Positions 48,513-62,360 are shown, counted from the first letter of the stretch. The stretch: DNA of 64,000 nucleotides from Dillenia suffruticosa (GCA_033439265.1 JAVTVX010000017.1:1707001-1771000); one strand, 5' to 3'. Numbers and translations: made by a program. The notes: generated from the sequence alone by a model not told the origin.

Positions 48513-51500
48513 TCTTCCCCTTCTCTCTCTGCTTCTTGTAATTAGTCTACAGCTTGATGATGACCATAAGCATTCGCTACATTCGCACGAGCCTGAGCCC
48601 GATAGTCTGGTTTTGTTTTTGTTGTTGTTTTGGAACTTGAGCCCCGGAGACGAGTATTGAGGAGAACACGGACATCAAAACACTCCTAAAATCCAGATAA
48701 ACGTCTATGGTTGAGTCCGCCGCTGGGGTCCGTTTTTCCTACTCTCACAGTCCCAACCCCGTTTGACGAGAGAGAGAGGGGGCGGGGGGAGAGAGAGAGA
48801 GTGAGCTGTCAGATATTTATTAATTTTACATACAAGGTTTTATACGATTTAATCAACAAAACCTTAAAAATTAAATTACTGATTTATGATCAGAAGTTAA
48901 TCTTTCTGTCGGTAAAAAAAGAAAAGAGTTACTAATACAACAACTTGTCCGACCGTTACTCATGATCACGAGATTCGTGAGAATTGTTCCTTTCTTTTTT
49001 TTATTATATCTATCGATATTTGAAATCATATTCTAATTAATCTGATTCAAAATTTATAGAGATCTATTAAAGAACTACCCTCTCAATATAGTTTTTTTTA
49101 TACCCAAACTGTAAATCGAATTCAAAAATTTGATTAAGAAATTTAACGCTGTATTAAGTAGAATTTTCCTTTCTGTACTATTAATTTCAATTTCCAAATC
49201 TTATGCCTATCAACGACTACCGGTGACGGTTTTTCATAGGGTTCCTTAACAATGTAATAACATAAAACCAAATTATAATTTTTGCCTCTGATCCATATAC
49301 GATTAGATCCTTACCAATTCAGGCTATAGAGAGGCATTTTTGGCGAGAACGGATATCGCAGTCACTTAAATTCACAATATCCAATAACAGTACTATGAAA
49401 TTTCTATTTTTTTTCTTGGGTATATTTCGATACGAACAAACTCAATATATTTTGTACTTTATTTTTATATTAATGGGTTAAATTTATTTAACTTAAATTA
49501 AATTTATACTGATCTTGAAAAATAGTTTAATTCATTTCAAATAATTAAATTTATTTTTTATCTAACGAGAATCACTGAATTATTGATAATGACTTTCAAA
49601 GGGGAGAGAGCCAAATTTATATTATTAGGTTAACCTCGTTAGAAGGAAACAAGAGGTGTAAAATGTAATGTAAGACTGAACTTAGGGTGTTTATTGTAAT
49701 TTTATATAAAACAAGAGATGGAACATAAATGGCCTATAAATTAAAATCTCATCTCACAAATGCAATTATGGAAAGGGGTGGGGGTGGTGCAGGAACCGTG
49801 ATGCGCACTATTCACCGCCTGATAAAGCCTACGCACGAACAAAGCTGCCCCGAGAAAATGACGATACACGATTTCGCAAGAGAGAGAGAGATTGGTAGGG
49901 TCCACCCCGTTGCCTACATGTGAGGAGTTGAATTAAATTGAGAACCTAAAATAGTATTTTTGCCATAATGATGTGGATTATGAACCATCCAATAATGGAC
50001 ATCGACATTGACTATTCCCATGTTTTTTTTCTCCGAAAATAAAAATCAAACCCAAAGATTTGAACACAAACATATATATATATAATTTGACAATTATTAT
50101 ATATAATAATTTTTTAAAATAAATTTAATTTTGAATTATTTTTTAATAGTTATACGAGTAAAATTACCCTTATTATATAACCCTAAAATGATAAATCTCC
50201 TATTGAACTCAAAATTAAAAATGTTCACGGATTTATCATCATAATTTTAACAAAATATCTAAAATAATAAGAAAATTATTATTATAAGCAAGTTTCAGAT
50301 TACCTTTTTACTTATTTATATGTAAAACCAACGTTTTCTTATTGTGTACGTGAAAAGATTTTATTTAATGATACGTGAGATATTGTTCAAAAAAAATTAA
50401 AAACTATTTAATAAATGGGGAGGTGGGGGTGGCTTCTAAATCCGAGATAGCAAGACTTTTTTTTGGGTGAAGAGCAAGACATTATTTGGAGGTTGTGGAG
50501 GATCCCCTCTAATAAACAATCATTTCCATAAGAAGTTGCAACCACTATTCCCCTAACCCTTTGAGAAAACAAAAATGTCCCACCATCCCCTTCATGGTTT
50601 GACACTTGTTTTGGCCTCTTATTACTCCACGTCACACAAGATCCTCTTGCCTGGACCGAGAGAGGGAGAAAGCACATGACCGAGTCCCCTATGATGCGGT
50701 GCCATAACTTTTTCTGCCGATCCCCTCTTCTGATTTGTCACTAGTTTCACGCATGTCTTCGTTTTTTGGTAGCCACAATATGGGGTGCCATATATTTGTC
50801 GCATTGGACCCTCCCCCCATGATGTAAATCTCCCACCTCATAGATCATCTTTTTAATTAAGGTTTTGGATTATCATTTCTAATCGCATGGATTATCATTC
50901 GATTAAAGATGGATATGGCCCCCAAATCCAACTTGGATTAGTTTGGTTTTTAGCTAACAAACTTAGTTATTCTGGGATTCTTTTGTCCTTTACCGAATAT
51001 CCAACAATATATTTTTTTGGATGACCAGTTTGATAGCACAAGAATAGACCATATTCCTAACATAACCGAGAACAAGGCAAATGGGGTCGGAGGGTGTCAT
51101 TAAAGGGCAAAACAAAAGTCACAATCATCGAAATGCCTTTCCTTCTAATTCTAATGAACCAAGGCGTGCGGATTTCTATTGGACAATAAATTGGCGTTTA
51201 GGTACAACTCATTTTTCACGGTGTGTAAATTAAAAGAGCTGAATATCCCGAAAAATGGAAAAGAAGAGAACTGGGAGGTAAGGAATTGGTGGGGTGGAGC
51301 CCTTATCACATGGGAAAAGCACTTGATGATTAGAAAGCGATAAAACGTTACTCTCTGATTTTGATTTATTTATTTATTTATTTATTTTAAGTGAAAATTT
51401 TCTTATACAAAACAAGATCATTAACCCCATGTCCACTTTTTTTTTGCATATAAATTTTAATATTTTGTGATTTAGTGAAACAAAGTTAACTGAAAATAGG

Positions 51501-52260
51501 TTTATATGGTTGAAGCGGGTCATAGTAAATCAATTAAAGAGATTAATAATCGAATTAGATTTAGTGCAACAAAGATATTGTCGAATCCCTCTAGTGTATC
51601 TAGCTGTATTTTGAATATAAGATAATTATATTTTTTATTTTTGTAAAAGTATAAAGCATCATCTGAGAACAAAATTGGTGATGGATATTATTTTAGTATA
51701 AAGTAAGATGTCAAATGAAGGGATGAATAGAAAAGGATCCAATGTTTATGGATAACATCGCCTTTATAACCTAAAAGAAACAAAATGCATTTGGGGCATA
51801 TTCCTTAATATATCAGATTAGAGCTTTTGGGTTGTTTGCTTTAGCAAACTAGGTATGGTTTCTCAATTTCCAAAGAGTAGTTATATTTGCATTGTTGTTC
51901 CTCTCCAGGAGGACACATATAGGTATCCATTTGCATAATTGAGAGGGCCCCTCTTTGGTTGGATTGGAACTTCTGAAACCTTTTCCCACGCAGAGCCACA
52001 ACAAGGGTTGTTTCGGGTGAGGGGAGGGGAGGCCACACTATTTTATTCAAGAGCAACCCTGAATACTTGCAGCTTTGCATGGATAACTTTGAAGCAAAAA
52101 TCATTGAGACAATAAGGACCCTACCCTCCTCAACTTTCTTTCTGGAAACCATTGCACTACTATGGGCATCACAAGATTTCACAATATCAAGTCCCCCCGG
52201 CAAAATCAAAAACTTATTTTAAACGGCAAAATAGATTATGCAAAGGGGTTCATTCGGAAG

Positions 52261-52285
52261 AGAGAGAGAGAGAGAGAGAGAGAGA
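52261..52285. repeat. (GA)n microsatellite
   Basis: About 12 GA units in AT-rich surroundings. Confidence 0.9.
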
Positions 52286-52916
52286 ATAATAAAAAATTAT
52301 AATGGTATTTTTAAAATTTTTAATTACATTTTTTGTTCTGGATTATTAAGGCCAATAAAAATAATATAGTCAAAGTGTTGGACACAGCACATGTCGCATT
52401 TGAGCCACAATAATATGGAGACCTTATGTACCACAATTTTATATTTATGTGACGTACAAGATAGCTGGTCGCACATGGCTAAATTCAACCTTACGAAAAT
52501 TGATCATGTTCCCCGATAGCCCAAATATTGTCGGGGGGGGGGGGGGGGGGGAAAGAGTCATATTGCTCTCGTTGATGAATCTCTTCCAAAGCAAATTAAT
52601 GATTTCCTCCATTTTCCAGATTATCCAAAAACCCAAAAATTATTTTCTGTTTTTTGGAGATTTAATTGAGAACTATATAAATTAGGTTGCACCAAAGCTG
52701 AAAGGGATCAACCGAAGCTGGAGGACAATAATGAATTGGTCATGTACTTTTAGTTAATAAATTGCATCTCATGTTAATGTTAAATTTTGTTTGGTCTATG
52801 TAGGGCACAAAAATGGAAATCGACATAGGACATGCACTTTGCCCCCAACCCAAAATCGATTTTCCCACCTAAGTTGAAGAGCATTTCCCATCGTGGTACT
52901 TATTTTTATCAAACTC

Positions 52917-53084
52917 CTTTGAGTCGAATGATTAGATATTCTATCCCCTTAACCGGTGATTTTAAGTTTGAGTTTAAAAAAAAAAAAAAAGAATTTAGAA
53001 AAATCAACCCCTAAATAGGTCTCATAATATTCAGATCGGATTAATCAGACAAAATTTGAATACCAATTGCTCCGGTAAAAAAAA
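52917..53084 (+). mobile_element. SINE-like element, copy D (decayed)
   Basis: Shares the GATCGGATTAATCAGACAAAATTTGAATACC-type tail (compare copies A and B) and ends in an A-run at 53077-53084. The B-box region (TTAAGTTTGAGTTT) is decayed and the left border is approximate. Confidence 0.4.
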
Positions 53085-53879
53085 GAGCGGTGCTTGTTTT
53101 CAAAGAGTCTACAAGTGGGCTGAGCATTTTTTTTGGTTGAGCCCAATGGGCCGTCCCACCACTAGACAAGTGGACTACAACCATCACCAAGCTGTTGAAA
53201 ATTGATTAGATTGAGATTAAAGCTTCAATATATGCACTACACTTTATTTTCTGCTTCAATCTCTGCCTGTATTAGATTAGATTAGGGAGACCATCAACCT
53301 GACTCCAAGTTCAAACATGCGCCACAGTAATGTTAACCAAAATAGGACTTGCAAAATATATCACAATTCTCCGATGCGAATTCCGGTAATCGGAGAACCT
53401 CGAAGGGACATTTCCGGCCGGCGAATCTCCCGCCTCACCATTCTTTTCTATTCTACGTAGTACATGCTATTACCAATAATATTTCGTTACTATCACCAAT
53501 AATTAATTCCAGACTCTTTTGTGCAAACACTTTTGATCAGGTTTGGAGTAAGTGAAGATTGGACCATTTTTGGTACGTTTGTTTTAAAATTTCATTTTAG
53601 AAACAATTTGGCCAAAAAATGTTTTAACACAAAAGTTATTTATCACAAATATATAAGATATGTTATTTTTCACGATTATTTATCAAAATTTTTAAATATA
53701 TAAATCGATTAGGTTACCTTTAAAATGATATATGACTAATTTTTCCTTTTGTTTTAGAAAAATGAAAACAAGAGAGCACGTTATGTGAAATCTTCATATT
53801 GGAAAATTGAGAATAACTGTCAGCGTATTATTTGTGCAGATGAGAGAGTTTATGCAAGTAGCTCATAAATAAAGATCGC

Positions 53880-54078
53880 TTTTTTTTATGTTCCCATGGA
53901 TAGGTCACTGTTTAATATTCGAGATTTCATTTCGACTAATATAAACCGATCGACTATAGAACCCAACTATTGTGGGGTGGGTGTCCCAATAAAGGGTTCT
54001 CTATGCCCATGTCGAGATTCGAACCCCTACATGGTTAAAGGACGAAGATGTCCTTACCCATCTACGCCATAGACTGTT
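53880..54078 (-). mobile_element. tRNA-derived SINE-like element, copy C
   Basis: On the minus strand it has a good polymerase III A box (TGGCGTAGATGGGTAAGG), a near-perfect B box (GGTTCGAATCTC) 40 bp later, a tail with TATTAGTCGAAATGAAATCT shared with copy E, and a terminal A-run (plus-strand T-run at 53880-53887). No tRNA cloverleaf is complete, so it is a SINE and not a tRNA gene. Confidence 0.6.
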
Positions 54079-54784
54079 GGTATAAATAACGATCGTATGT
54101 GATGGATGTCAGAATATTTTAATTAAAAATATTAACAGTTCTCTCATTTATTATATTTGAATTTAAAATCTGCTAAATTAATGTTATCTTAAGGTTTTTT
54201 TTTCTTTAATGTCACAACTACAATCTCACAATTAATTTGGAATAATGTTTTTAAAGTCTGAATAATTTTCTGGATCGAATCCAAGATTAAAATTTAAATT
54301 GATCTAACATTTTATAAAGTAACGATGTGAATATTATGTATTAGCGTCGTTTGACTAATTTCAATATAGTATATTTATTTGGAAGAAATATGAATGTACG
54401 TACAAATTCTATAAGAAAATTTTGATGAAAACTCCATGAAGTTGGCATAAATTTCCTTAAAATGAAATAATAAGGTACAGGAAACAGAGACATGAAACAA
54501 TAGCCACTCAGGGCTACAGTCTGTTTCTCCCGGTTCTCAAGTGTCAAGTTCTAACCTGAGATAATAATCCTAACAAGTAATCACAACAGCTTCCGCATCA
54601 TCCGCTATATCAATTTAAATCAAATTAAAAATAAAAATATGAAAGGTGAAAAAACTAATGCAGAGTCGAGCGGCACCAGCATGTAATTAGTCTTCCATAT
54701 TTGAAGAGAACAAAACTCTTCCGCATTTGAAGAGAACCAAAAATTCCGATCTAAGCAGGAGATGTAGTAACATGGCACTTACAT

Positions 54785-57700
54785 CTATCCTCTCTTGGCC
54801 TTTCCCTTGCCTGAAGAGGGCCGACCCCGCCCACGTCCAGAGGGTTTCTTCTCGGCTGTAGGCTTCTTACCACCCTTGCCTCGACCTCTACTTGAAGCTT
54901 TTCCATCCCTTTGTTTTTTTGATGCTGTCCGCCCATTTGCTTGTTCTTCACTCTGATAACCATCTTCATCACCATCACTTCCTCCCTCTTCCTCTTCAGA
55001 GTCGGATGAGTCTTTTGACTTCTTCCTCTTCTTAGACTTTTCTGAAGCTTTAGAAGCTTTCTTTTTCACAGGTTTCTTAGCAGCTTCACTGTTGCTCTCG
55101 GGTTCCTCAGTCCCTACTGCAATAGCAACCAGAAATTCCAAAATACAGCCATTATCTGTCAGTTGTTCTAAAATAACCGATGCATCTTGCCTAGTTGGCA
55201 AAATGACACCCGAGTTGTGGTAAATCATCATACCTTCACTAGAAGCTTTACCATCATAGACATCAAGCTGATGAAAAAAGGAGGGAACAGGAAAAAGAAA
55301 AAGAAAAAGAAAAATAGAATTAGAAACACTGGAACAGCATTGCTAGATAAACTGCACAAAATCGATAATAGAACCAGATCATATAAACAAAATGAATTTC
55401 CTTCACCAGGTATTAATTGCTAACATTCTAAAGGTAACAGTAATGGAACAGAAGGCAAACATATATTTCAATGCAAGAAGCAAATTAATCAGAGCATCTT
55501 GAAAGGTGAATAATGTTTTTGTGAGAGCTGGAAATAATTTTTCAAGACAATTAAAGCCAGCAGCTAGCTCATAAATTTAAGTCATAACAAGCAATTTCAA
55601 AATTCAAAGAAATGGTATGTCCTGTATCCTTGTTGCCTTCTTGATAAAAGTTCATAATTTTCACTTCTAACGCACAGCATGTCAATTTCCCAAAAAACCA
55701 TTAAGCCTAGGTCACAATAAAACGCAGCAGAATATAAGGTCCTGCCTTTATAAAATGGCATGTACCAAGCCAACATAATATGGCAATAATCTTAAAATAT
55801 TAGCTAGAAGAAAACTGTGAATTACTAGAAATAACCTGATCGAGTCGGTCTTCCATGTTTGTTCTATCAACCACCACCATCGAATGACCAAGACCACAAG
55901 CAACACTACCAAGAGAAGCAAATATGTTACATAGAAAGAACTAATAACGTCAATTATTCAAACAGAGAAAAAGCATGTTCATAAGGGTATACGGACTTAA
56001 TAACACTCTCTTCTGCATACAATGCACAATACGCTCGGATCATTACCTAATAACATGTATCCCTTCAAGGATTTCAACCTTTTTTGGGACAGCTGAAGAC
56101 CTAAGTATCAGAAAATTGATGAAATTAGAAATATTCAATAAAAAAGGAAGAAATAAGAAAGGAAAAATAATAAATTAATAGAATTTGTACTTTTGCCCAT
56201 TTGGGCCATATCCCAGCTCTCCATATTGGGCATGACCCCAACTAATGCATGAGGAATCAGCACCGACAAAATGATGCATTGAACCTGAATCCATGCAACG
56301 TAGATGCCAACCACTGTTAAGAAGACCAAAAATTAGTTATATGTTTCTCCATATGTCCTATAATTACAATGGTAAACATTATTCAAAGATGCAGAAATAA
56401 AATTTTCACACCAAAAAAATATATATATTTAAAAGAAACTCTCTAGCAATTACATTCCCCCCAAATGAAATATAGACTACAGAGGCATCAAAATCTGGAG
56501 GAATGTAAAACCGCAGAATTACAATTTTAATTAATGACACAGATGCAATAGTCCTATCATAAGCGAAATATACTAAGCAAAAAATACAGTGATTCAGCCA
56601 CTTCCTTTTTTTTGGGGGAGGGGGTGGGGGAATACAAACTTCAATTCACAAGGTTCTGCGTGACCAGAAAAAGGAACCCTGCCCACATCAGAGGGGTAGT
56701 AGCTCAAAGTTGATAATAATGGCTCATTCATAAATTTGACCAAAACCCTTAAGGTTATTTTCCCTTCATTCTCCAAGATGGCAAGGGGACACTTAATGGG
56801 CTTTACCCCCCCCCCCCCCCCAAAAAAAAAAGAGCACCTACACACTTGGATGTTTTGAGTCTGAATATTTCAGTGTTCAAAAGAGAGATGGCATCTAAAC
56901 TCAGGATTTTCCCTGTGCACAACATCAAATCTAGACAAAGATTAATTGAATGATCCATATAGTAGTTGCCATCATACTCCATCTGAAACCCTTAGATAAT
57001 TAAAAAGAAACAGCTTTCCACCAGAAAACACATCATTAAATTCACAAACAGATGACAACTCTAGAGTTGGGAAGAACCAGGATAGTCAAACATCTTAACT
57101 GCCTAGACATGAGGATAGCCCCACAAAGAAATCCTTAGTCACCAGTCTCAACCTTTGGATAATAATGAACATCTCTGACAGCTTAACAGTATAAACAAGC
57201 TACTGATATTATCCCTGCCTGCAAGGCAAAGTTACCTAGTTTTCTTTATATGCATAGACCATCATCATCACAATCATGGTGTAAGGGGGCTTGGTGAGCA
57301 AAAGGAAAATCACTAGCAGGCTTTAAAGGTTCACTTCTCAATTGTAACTTATGATGACCAGATGATACACTTCCGCTCCAGCAAAATAGAGCAGAATACG
57401 ATAGTTGAATCACATTAACTGAAAGCTACGTGTTGTGTTGGATCAATAACATTGTTTCTCCATTAAATGGGAGTATATGTAACTGTGAACCAAGGTAAGA
57501 GCACAACCTTAGATCCATCAGAGGCTTCGGATACATCCAATCATCACCAGTATTCTTTATTTTACCCCACATATAAAGTTGTCCTCCACCTAAAGATTCA
57601 AGAAACAATCAACACCAAATATACAAACAAAAAAAAGCATCATATGCATGATTAATGAAAAGAGAATCAGGATAATTATATCACCACATTCAATATTAAT

Positions 57701-60542
57701 CACCATACAGAGTAGCTACAAAAAAGAGAAGCAAAACAATGCAGATTATCTTAGTTGGAAATTGTTTCATCAAATCGTATTTGTGAAGCACACATGGTAA
57801 GGAATGCACTCATGCACCTGCAGTACATGATGAGTTAACAGAGCCAGCCGAAATCACTGCATCAGCAGGTAATACATTTTGCCTTTGAAATACGTCCACA
57901 CGACGAGGTACCCACTCATCCTTCTGCTCTCTATGTCCAAGTCTGCAGGTAATTACCAGAACACTTTACAAACATGGCATTTCAAGCAATAAAAAAGATT
58001 CAGCAGAGTAAGGAAATATTAAGCCCCATTTTCTTAGTCAATGTCTGAAATGCTTTGGAGGCCATCAATGGCATGAACAAGAAGTTGCAAGAAATACTGA
58101 GTACGAACCTTCCATAACCGCCAAAACCCCACCTAAATACGTTTTCATCACAATATTAATCGCCATCGAATATATAAAAGGAAAAAAGCCAGAAAAGCTA
58201 ATGGAAACCTTTTAAATTAAATTAGGTGCAGGTTACTCACGTATAGACATAGCCATTTGAATCCACTGCCACTGGATACACAGTGGGAAAAAAATAAGAG
58301 CTGGATAAAAGACTAAAAATCATAAACATCCGGAGAGAGAGAGAGAGAGAGAGAAGATGTTTCCATTTAACCTGTATGGTTAGTTCCACATGCAACTTTG
58401 ACAATGGTCTCACCAGTGAGGGAAGCAATTGCTCTAGGGCGTGGTTGAGGCTCATAGGCAAGCCTCACTGAGCTATCTTTGGTATTGTACTGCATCAAGA
58501 TTGGCATACTTAAGAAAACCATGTTTTTCATATATGCAATCAAGACAATGGGTTCTTATCTTTTCTTCTTTTTTATTTTTCTTTTCTTTTTTTCTTTGGG
58601 GGGATATGAGGGCATTCTAGTTTCTCCCCATCATGTAGTTTCTCTTAATGATTTGCTTCAGAGTTCCTCTTTTTTCTTTTTCTGTCTTCCTTTTGAATAG
58701 TGGTGGCTTTATGAAGAGATCAGGTCAGGAATGTACCTCATTATCTGTTCCATGACCAAGTTGACCATACTGTGGAAGACCAGCAGTTCTGAGAACCAAG
58801 CAATCAATTGCAAGTCAGTTGATAACCAAGGAAAATTTGATACCTTAAAGCCATTTAAGTTGTAATCCAACAAAATGCATTCCAGTGGAAGCTTGTCACA
58901 GCAACAGAATCCATAAAACAAAACATAAACAATTCTACAAACCAAACCATACAATATAGAAGCTCCTTCAACAGAAGTTAACCACACAGTAAAGTCAGCC
59001 CCACAGGCAACATCTTTCACTTCAGAAACATGACAACGAACAGGAGAAAGCTCAAGTTCTACAAAGGATAGACCACAAGTATCAATTAGAAGAGGTCTAC
59101 ATATAAATCAAGTGCAATAACCAAATCACATTCCGGTTAAGGGATGAAGATAAATTCATGCATGCAAGAGGGTAGCAGATTTTTCTTTTCACCCAAGCTT
59201 CAGGATCCAAAAGCATCAGCGGAAGCAGATAAATACAGGCACGAAAGCCATGCTAATTTTAAGCAAAGTTCCAAAACTTACCATAATTTCAATAAAGAAG
59301 TTTAACTGAATCAAAAACGTTCAAAGAGGAAAAAATTAATTTATATTACTCCCATAAGTTGAATTAGGACGTTCACGTAAAATGCATCCATATTCAGTAT
59401 CAAGGAGTTTCAACGTTTTCCTTTTACTTCTCTTTCTTTTTGAGTAATTCCAGTTGGTACTATAACCAAGATTACAGTATTATAACTTACCATTCTTTAT
59501 TGAACCTGAACCGAGTTGTCCATGTTTATTCCAGCCAAAGGCAAAAGAATTTCCACTGTTAGTTACAACAACACTGTGACACCTCCCAGCTCCTGCTCTG
59601 ATGATTTTATGCCTGGAGAATCAATTTTAGTATACTTAGAAGAATGAAATGTTATTATTGTCATAATTTTCAATTAAACAAATCTTTTAATTGCCAGTTA
59701 ACAAAAAATTGAACACACCATGCCGCATATCAGACATCTCTTCAAAAAAGGAAACGGAGGCATAGTGGTCGTGGCTCACTGAATAAACTCAATTAATGGA
59801 AAAGAAAATTACAATGCAACACATCCAATACATATAACTAAGATAACTTAGGGTTCAATGAGTTTAAGACGAGTTTAAGCTAGCAATGTAGGAATTTCCG
59901 AAGAGAATTCTATGAGATTAGCAACAATGCATTAAGATATCAAGAGAAACAACGAAAATCAATTGTTGCAGATATCAACACCCCAAAATAAAAACCTTTC
60001 CTAGGACAAAAGTGAGGGCTTACTTTGACAGTTCTGACACTACAGTTGGTCTGTCACGCTGAATTAAATCTCCGTGACCTAATTGCCCCTTCTGTAAAAC
60101 CACACCAAACAAACTGATTCATTTTGAAATTGAAATCTATACACTGAAAAATTTAACAAAGTATAATGTTTGTTCTTGCCTCGTTACGCCCCCATGTATA
60201 ACATCGTCCTTCAACATCCAATGCCACACAATGGCAAGACGCTACAAACAACATTAGACCAACAAAAACATAAAATCAATCGAAAAAACTCATAAAACAC
60301 TCAAAGCATCAAACACACAAATCTCGCCAATCAAACTTACTGCATCCGGCGGCGACAAAGCAAATGTCGATGCCGACGAGTGGCCGGAGACGAGTCGGAG
60401 AGACCAGATTGCCCTCGGCCGGAACCTTTTTCCGGCCAATAATATCCCAACACGTGGCTCCGCAGAACAACAACTCACCACCCTTCACCTTCTTCTCCAC
60501 TTGCTCCTCTCCAACTTTCTTCTCTGCTTCAACCTCCGACAT
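54785..60542 (-). CDS. RCC1-repeat protein (At1g19880 / RCC2-like)
   Basis: Sixteen exons join in frame into 534 residues: 60341-60542, 60180-60241, 60024-60091, 59491-59612, 58953-59058, 58737-58788, 58372-58489, 58241-58271, 58109-58132, 57818-57942, 57508-57589, 56191-56313, 56047-56100, 55836-55905, 55234-55267, 54785-55116. RCC1 blades are seen as repeated G(Q/E)LG(H/S/Y)G with following RCH/CGxxH motifs: KGQLGHGD, HGQLGSGS, YGQLGHGT, YGRLGHRE, YGELGYGP. They predict a seven-bladed beta-propeller. The 110-residue tail is an acidic Ser/Glu stretch (SSDSEEEEGG) between Lys-rich blocks, ending in an AT-hook-like GRGRGRPSSGKGKAKRG that suggests nuclear or chromatin binding. It resembles animal RCC2 more than canonical RCC1. 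A telo-box is 183 bp upstream of the ATG. All introns are GT-AG except intron 2, which is GC-AG. Confidence 0.92.
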
Positions 60543-61857
60543 TTCCAACGAAGGGAAAAAAGAAAGAAAAACAAACGGTCGAGAACTCGAACGAAACCGA
60601 AAACGATGGTACTAACGGCTAATAGTGGAAATCGGTGGTTGAAATTGGCGGGAAGATGGCGGATTGTAGGGGTTTTGCGGGGCGTTGGCCGGAGAAGATC
60701 TGGAAAAAGAAAGGGAAGAATAGAAAACCCTAATCCAGAAGAAAAAATAATGAATGAAAAGAAAAGAAAAGAAAAGAAAGGGAAGATAAAAGAGACGATG
60801 TGTTTGGTTTCCGAGAAAACACTCTTTAATATTTGCGAATAGCGGAAAATGAAATCATTTTTCTTTTTTTTTTCTTTTTCTTTTTCTTTCTTTTGAGGAA
60901 TTAATTTTCTGATTTCGTTTCAAAAGGGGCTGCCTTTTTGGGGTCACTGTCGGGAGATTTTCTTTTGCTTTTCTTCGCATGCAGCAGTGGTTTTTGTTGT
61001 TGGTTCCTTCGATTCCTTCAAATTCTAACTATAATTATTTTTGTTAACACCTCGTATCTAATTTTAAAAAATAAATAAATAAATAATCTGGGTTATTGGG
61101 TGTTTGACACGTCAGCAACCAACAGTTTTGAAATGACAGAAATGTCCTAAGGAAATGAATATGCTCTCCACCTCTGCCGAGGTCGCATTGTAGATGCCCG
61201 CGGTGGTAGAAATCCATTGGCAGGAGAAGACCGAGCTCAGAACATTTGACTGGTAATAGAAAAACCTTTCTCAGGGTTCAAGGCAGCTAACTCTCTCCTA
61301 GATTGAAAGGAAATCCAATTTTTCTTGTCTCCTTTTTTTTTTTTTTTTTTTTTTTTTCTTATATGCACTGAATTTGATTGGTTCATCTTCGTTCAACACC
61401 CTTTTATTTCTTTTCTTTTTTTTCCGGATTAAGTTAAATAGTAACAAGTTATGTCTTCTACTAAAATCGTTAAATTTTTTAATTAAATTTTAAATTTAAG
61501 ATTTAAAAATAAAAAAAAAAATTTATATTAAAAAATGATAATATTTAAATCAGATTAATAATAATATGACTTTAGATATCAATTAATCTAAAAAAAAATA
61601 GCTACCTCTTTTATTTGGTATGCTATTTGGGAAAGCTGAATATACATGAACTTATTTTTTATAATATTATAATTGGAATAATCTCTTTACATTTCTTGAC
61701 AAAAAAGATATAAAATATGGAGAAAATAGAATACACACAAAATCGCACACCATATTTGAATAAATAAACATATGAGTCGCTGTATATATATATAAAAACA
61801 CGTAAATGAATATAAAAAATTTTAAATAACAATCCGTTAGATGAGATATTAAATCCC
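60543..61857. other. RCC1 promoter and intergenic region
   Basis: Contains the RCC1 leader with a telo-box (AAACCCTAA at 60725-60733), T-rich runs at 60866-60895 and 61330-61357, and AT-rich sequence. No gene. Confidence 0.6.
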
Positions 61858-62360
61858 TTAATCAAATTTCGTGTTTAAAACTTGAAAATGCAAAACTTGA
61901 GGAGATGCTGAACTCAGAATCCACGCAACAATTAGATTGTTACATCTCAACCAGGCACTGTAATTCTGACCGGTGGAAATCGGTGTTCGAATGCTTCCAT
62001 CAAGAAAACCAGATTTATTCCGGATTGACAATGTCAGCATAAAAGAAAGACTCCATGAGCTGTAATTTGGTCCTATAAATTCTGGAGAAACAATGACCGA
62101 AGAATGATTATCGGTTGGATGCAGAAAGTATGGAGAGTTGGGATCATCCATAGCTATTGCTGATGAACTCACAGTGAATGGAGTCTGCAGATCTTCATGC
62201 TCTGATACCGTGTGACATGTGATAAAACATAGTAAAGAGACGAAAGAAAATAAACAAGATGACTTTTAGATGGAATGATTTGTCCATCTTATTCTGCTGA
62301 AACCCAGGAAGGATATATACATCCACACCTATCAAACTACTAACTTCCTATTATAAATCT
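61858..62360 (-). mobile_element. Ty1/copia retrotransposon fossil fragment
   Basis: The minus strand keeps the start of a plant copia gag (UBN2_3/DUF4219-type, with the SPYFLHPTDNHSSVIVSP pattern) at 61858-62172. Upstream of it is a primer-binding site of the initiator-methionine type (GGTATCAGAGC near 62197-62207), then sequence that should be the 5' LTR edge. The rest of the element (pol and second LTR) is not here. It is a broken, old fragment; the outer LTR border is uncertain. Confidence 0.7.

Larger units (their letters stand above)
48513..54784. other. 6.3-kb gene-poor intergenic region
   Basis: No gene recognised. It starts with the IQD32 leader (GA run at about 48764-48800). It contains AT-rich sequence, a GC-richer non-coding block at about 50400-50850, (GA)n at 52261-52285, a G run at 52533-52552 and two SINE-like elements. 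The 122-codon minus-strand frame at 51841-52209 has no family resemblance and lacks coding features. Confidence 0.6.

Noticed and set aside
51841-52209. 122-residue minus-strand ORF as a gene
   Set aside because: No recognisable motif, no splice or promoter support, and composition like its surroundings.
53880-54078. tRNA gene on the minus strand
   Set aside because: A and B boxes are good, but no complete cloverleaf or acceptor stem forms, and the long tail with an A-run fits a SINE.
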